A stretch of DNA of 7,339 nucleotides from JASFUX01 sp050050115. Its GTDB lineage: Bacteria; Pseudomonadota; Alphaproteobacteria; Caulobacterales; Maricaulaceae. The notes beneath the pieces are model-generated. The model worked only from the letters and a program-made list of their open reading frames with translations. It was not told the origin of the DNA and ran no database searches. Positions 6,519 to 7,339 of this stretch are shown here, piece after piece. The DNA lies in contig JASFUX010000171.1 of assembly GCA_050050115.1 (NCBI GenBank), positions 1 to 7,339 of the forward strand, given 5' to 3'. The position numbers were made by a program, and so were the translations under genes. How positions within the stretch are numbered: the first letter of the stretch is position 1; each line of letters starts with the position of its first letter.

Positions 6519-6546
6519 GCTCCTCCCATTCTTGTTTGGGAGGAGC
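6519..6546 (-). promoter_or_regulatory. Ribosome-binding-site-sequestering hairpin upstream of the acyl-CoA synthetase gene
   Basis: In the minus-strand transcript, GCUCCUCCC (6546-6538), a 10-nt loop, and GGGAGGAGC (6527-6519) form a perfect 9-bp stem, seven pairs being G-C. The 3' arm contains the whole ribosome binding site of the gene, and the 5' arm looks like the anti-Shine-Dalgarno end of 16S rRNA. Four bases remain between the stem and the ATG at 6514. As DNA it is a 28-bp palindrome with a 10-bp centre, so it could equally be an operator for a dimeric regulator. No ligand-binding domain is obvious upstream. Confidence 0.55.
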
Positions 6547-6601
6547 TTAGTGCAGGCGCCGCGCGATGAGAATCGAAACCGGTCGGTCGGCGCGCCTACA
6601 C

Positions 6602-6629
6602 CGCAGCCGCATACGGCGGCGCGGCTGCG
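6602..6629. repeat. Perfect 9-bp inverted repeat with 10-nt centre
   Basis: CGCAGCCGC (6602-6610) pairs exactly with GCGGCTGCG (6621-6629) around a 10-nt centre. It lies in the 236-bp gap between the starts of the acyl-CoA synthetase and DUF3857 genes. No T-run follows on either strand, so it is not an ordinary intrinsic terminator. It could be an operator or a structured leader of the minus-strand gene. Its 9-10-9 geometry equals that of the hairpin at 6519-6546, though the sequences are unrelated. Confidence 0.45.
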
Positions 6630-6750
6630 AGGCCCAACGCTAAAAGCAGCTCACTGCGATCGGGGATTTGTCTTGGATCTGATCTTGGGGCTTACTACAC
6701 GCAATAGTCGAGTTCTTAGTTGAAAGCCGCCACGCCTGACGGGGGGCTGC

Positions 6751-7339
6751 ATGGCGACATGGTCAAGCACAAGCCGCGGAGCGCGGGGGCTCGCGGCTGG
6801 GATGATCCTCGCGGTGTCCTGGGCCTGGAGCGGCGGCGCCCAGGACGACGTCTCACAAGGCGGTGCTCCGGGCGTGCACGTGACGCCTACGCCCAATTGG
6901 GTGGCGGACGCCGCAATTCCCGAAAAGCGCGAGATGCGCCTCGCGGCTGCGTCAGACGGCGTTTACAACCTCGTATATGACACGCAGGTGCGCCGCGAGC
7001 CCGATGCAGTCGTCACCTATTCCCGCCGCGCGACGGAGATCTTTGATCGCAGCGGTCTGGAGTCCGAAGGTCGGCTCAGCTTCGGCTTCGATCCAAGCGA
7101 GGAAGAGCTGCGCGTCCACGCCGTCCGGATCATCCGCGACGGCGTCGTACACGACCGGCTCGACGATCTCCACTTCACCATCGCGCGGCGCGAGCAAGAT
7201 CTCGATAACGGAATCGTTGACGGCAATCTCACTGCGTTCGCCGAAATTCCGGACGTCCGAGTGGGCGACATCGTCGAATATGAAGTAAGTTGGCGCGCAT
7301 CTTCGCTCCTCTGGCCGGAAGGCGTGGCGCAAGGAACCT
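6751..7339 (+). CDS. Exported DUF3857-domain protein (partial, N-terminal part only)
   Basis: The frame is open from the ATG at 6751 to the window edge (196 codons and one base). Residues 1-30 look like a Sec signal peptide (R9 and R12, hydrophobic LAAGMILAVSWAW, cleavage probably near GGA|Q31), so the product should be exported to the periplasm. From about residue 70 the sequence follows the DUF3857 pattern: GVYNLVYDTQVRRE, TYSRRATEIF, an SFGFDPSEEELRVHAVRIIRDG stretch, and DVRVGDIVEYE near residues 167-177. DUF3857 proteins are commonly 600 residues or more and carry a transglutaminase-like domain after this one; that part would lie outside the window. A GGGGGG run (6741-6746) ending 4 nt before the ATG can serve as ribosome binding site. 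The function of the family is not known. It is divergent from the acyl-CoA synthetase gene. Confidence 0.85.
   Translation, partial: MATWSSTSRGARGLAAGMILAVSWAWSGGAQDDVSQGGAPGVHVTPTPNWVADAAIPEKREMRLAAASDGVYNLVYDTQVRREPDAVVTYSRRATEIFDRSGLESEGRLSFGFDPSEEELRVHAVRIIRDGVVHDRLDDLHFTIARREQDLDNGIVDGNLTAFAEIPDVRVGDIVEYEVSWRASSLLWPEGVAQGT

Noticed and set aside
6602..6629. Intrinsic terminator
   Set aside because: The stem is strong but neither strand has a following T-run, and no gene ends just before it on either strand.
6665..6688. Short near-direct repeat (GATTTGTCTTGG / GATCTGATCTTGG)
   Set aside because: Only two imperfect copies of 12-13 bp in a slightly AT-richer upstream region; not enough to call an operator or iteron.
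1..7339. A new defence, mobile or biosynthetic system
   Set aside because: All but one of the genes fall in familiar housekeeping or envelope families, with no integrase, toxin-antitoxin pair, nuclease or repeat array visible.

Overview
The window reads as a chromosomal stretch of a GC-rich alphaproteobacterium. The basis is the very high GC content, the alphaproteobacterial style of the QueC zinc-site region, and several -10 elements close to the Caulobacter-type consensus GCTANAWC. A Caulobacterales/Hyphomonadaceae-like host is my best guess; it is inferred from style, not from any database match. I see no insertion sequence, phage gene, CRISPR array, tRNA or rRNA.

Layout, left to right. 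Positions 1-1067 (minus) hold the N-terminal 355 residues of a DmdC-type acyl-CoA dehydrogenase that runs off the left edge. It is divergent from a YceI-family lipoprotein gene (1197-1832, plus), and the 129-bp gap between them carries two inverted repeats and a GCTAGAAC element. A pirin/quercetinase-type cupin gene (1935-2633, plus) follows, then a secreted protein of unknown function (2801-3376, plus). The last is tail-to-tail with the queuosine pair queC-queD (minus, 4507-3373), and the stop codons of the unknown gene and queD overlap. cutA (4546-4869, plus) is divergent from queC across only 38 bp and convergent with an AMP-forming acyl-CoA synthetase gene (6514-4886, minus). A 236-bp intergenic region with two strong inverted repeats separates that gene from a DUF3857-domain exported protein (6751 onward, plus) that runs off the right edge.

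How the genes relate. queC and queD form a two-gene operon for the preQ0 branch of queuosine/7-deazaguanine synthesis. The acyl-CoA synthetase and acyl-CoA dehydrogenase both act on acyl-CoA substrates, but they lie apart in this window. The remaining genes are single housekeeping or envelope genes.

I do not see a clearly new multi-gene system. The points most worth a second look are: (1) a perfect 9-bp hairpin that would bury the ribosome binding site of the acyl-CoA synthetase gene; (2) a QueD homologue whose usual catalytic Cys position is Tyr; (3) overlapping oppositely oriented -10 elements between queC and cutA, with queC possibly leaderless; and (4) a perfect TGACGCA/TGCGTCA inverted repeat in the dehydrogenase-yceI divergent promoter region.
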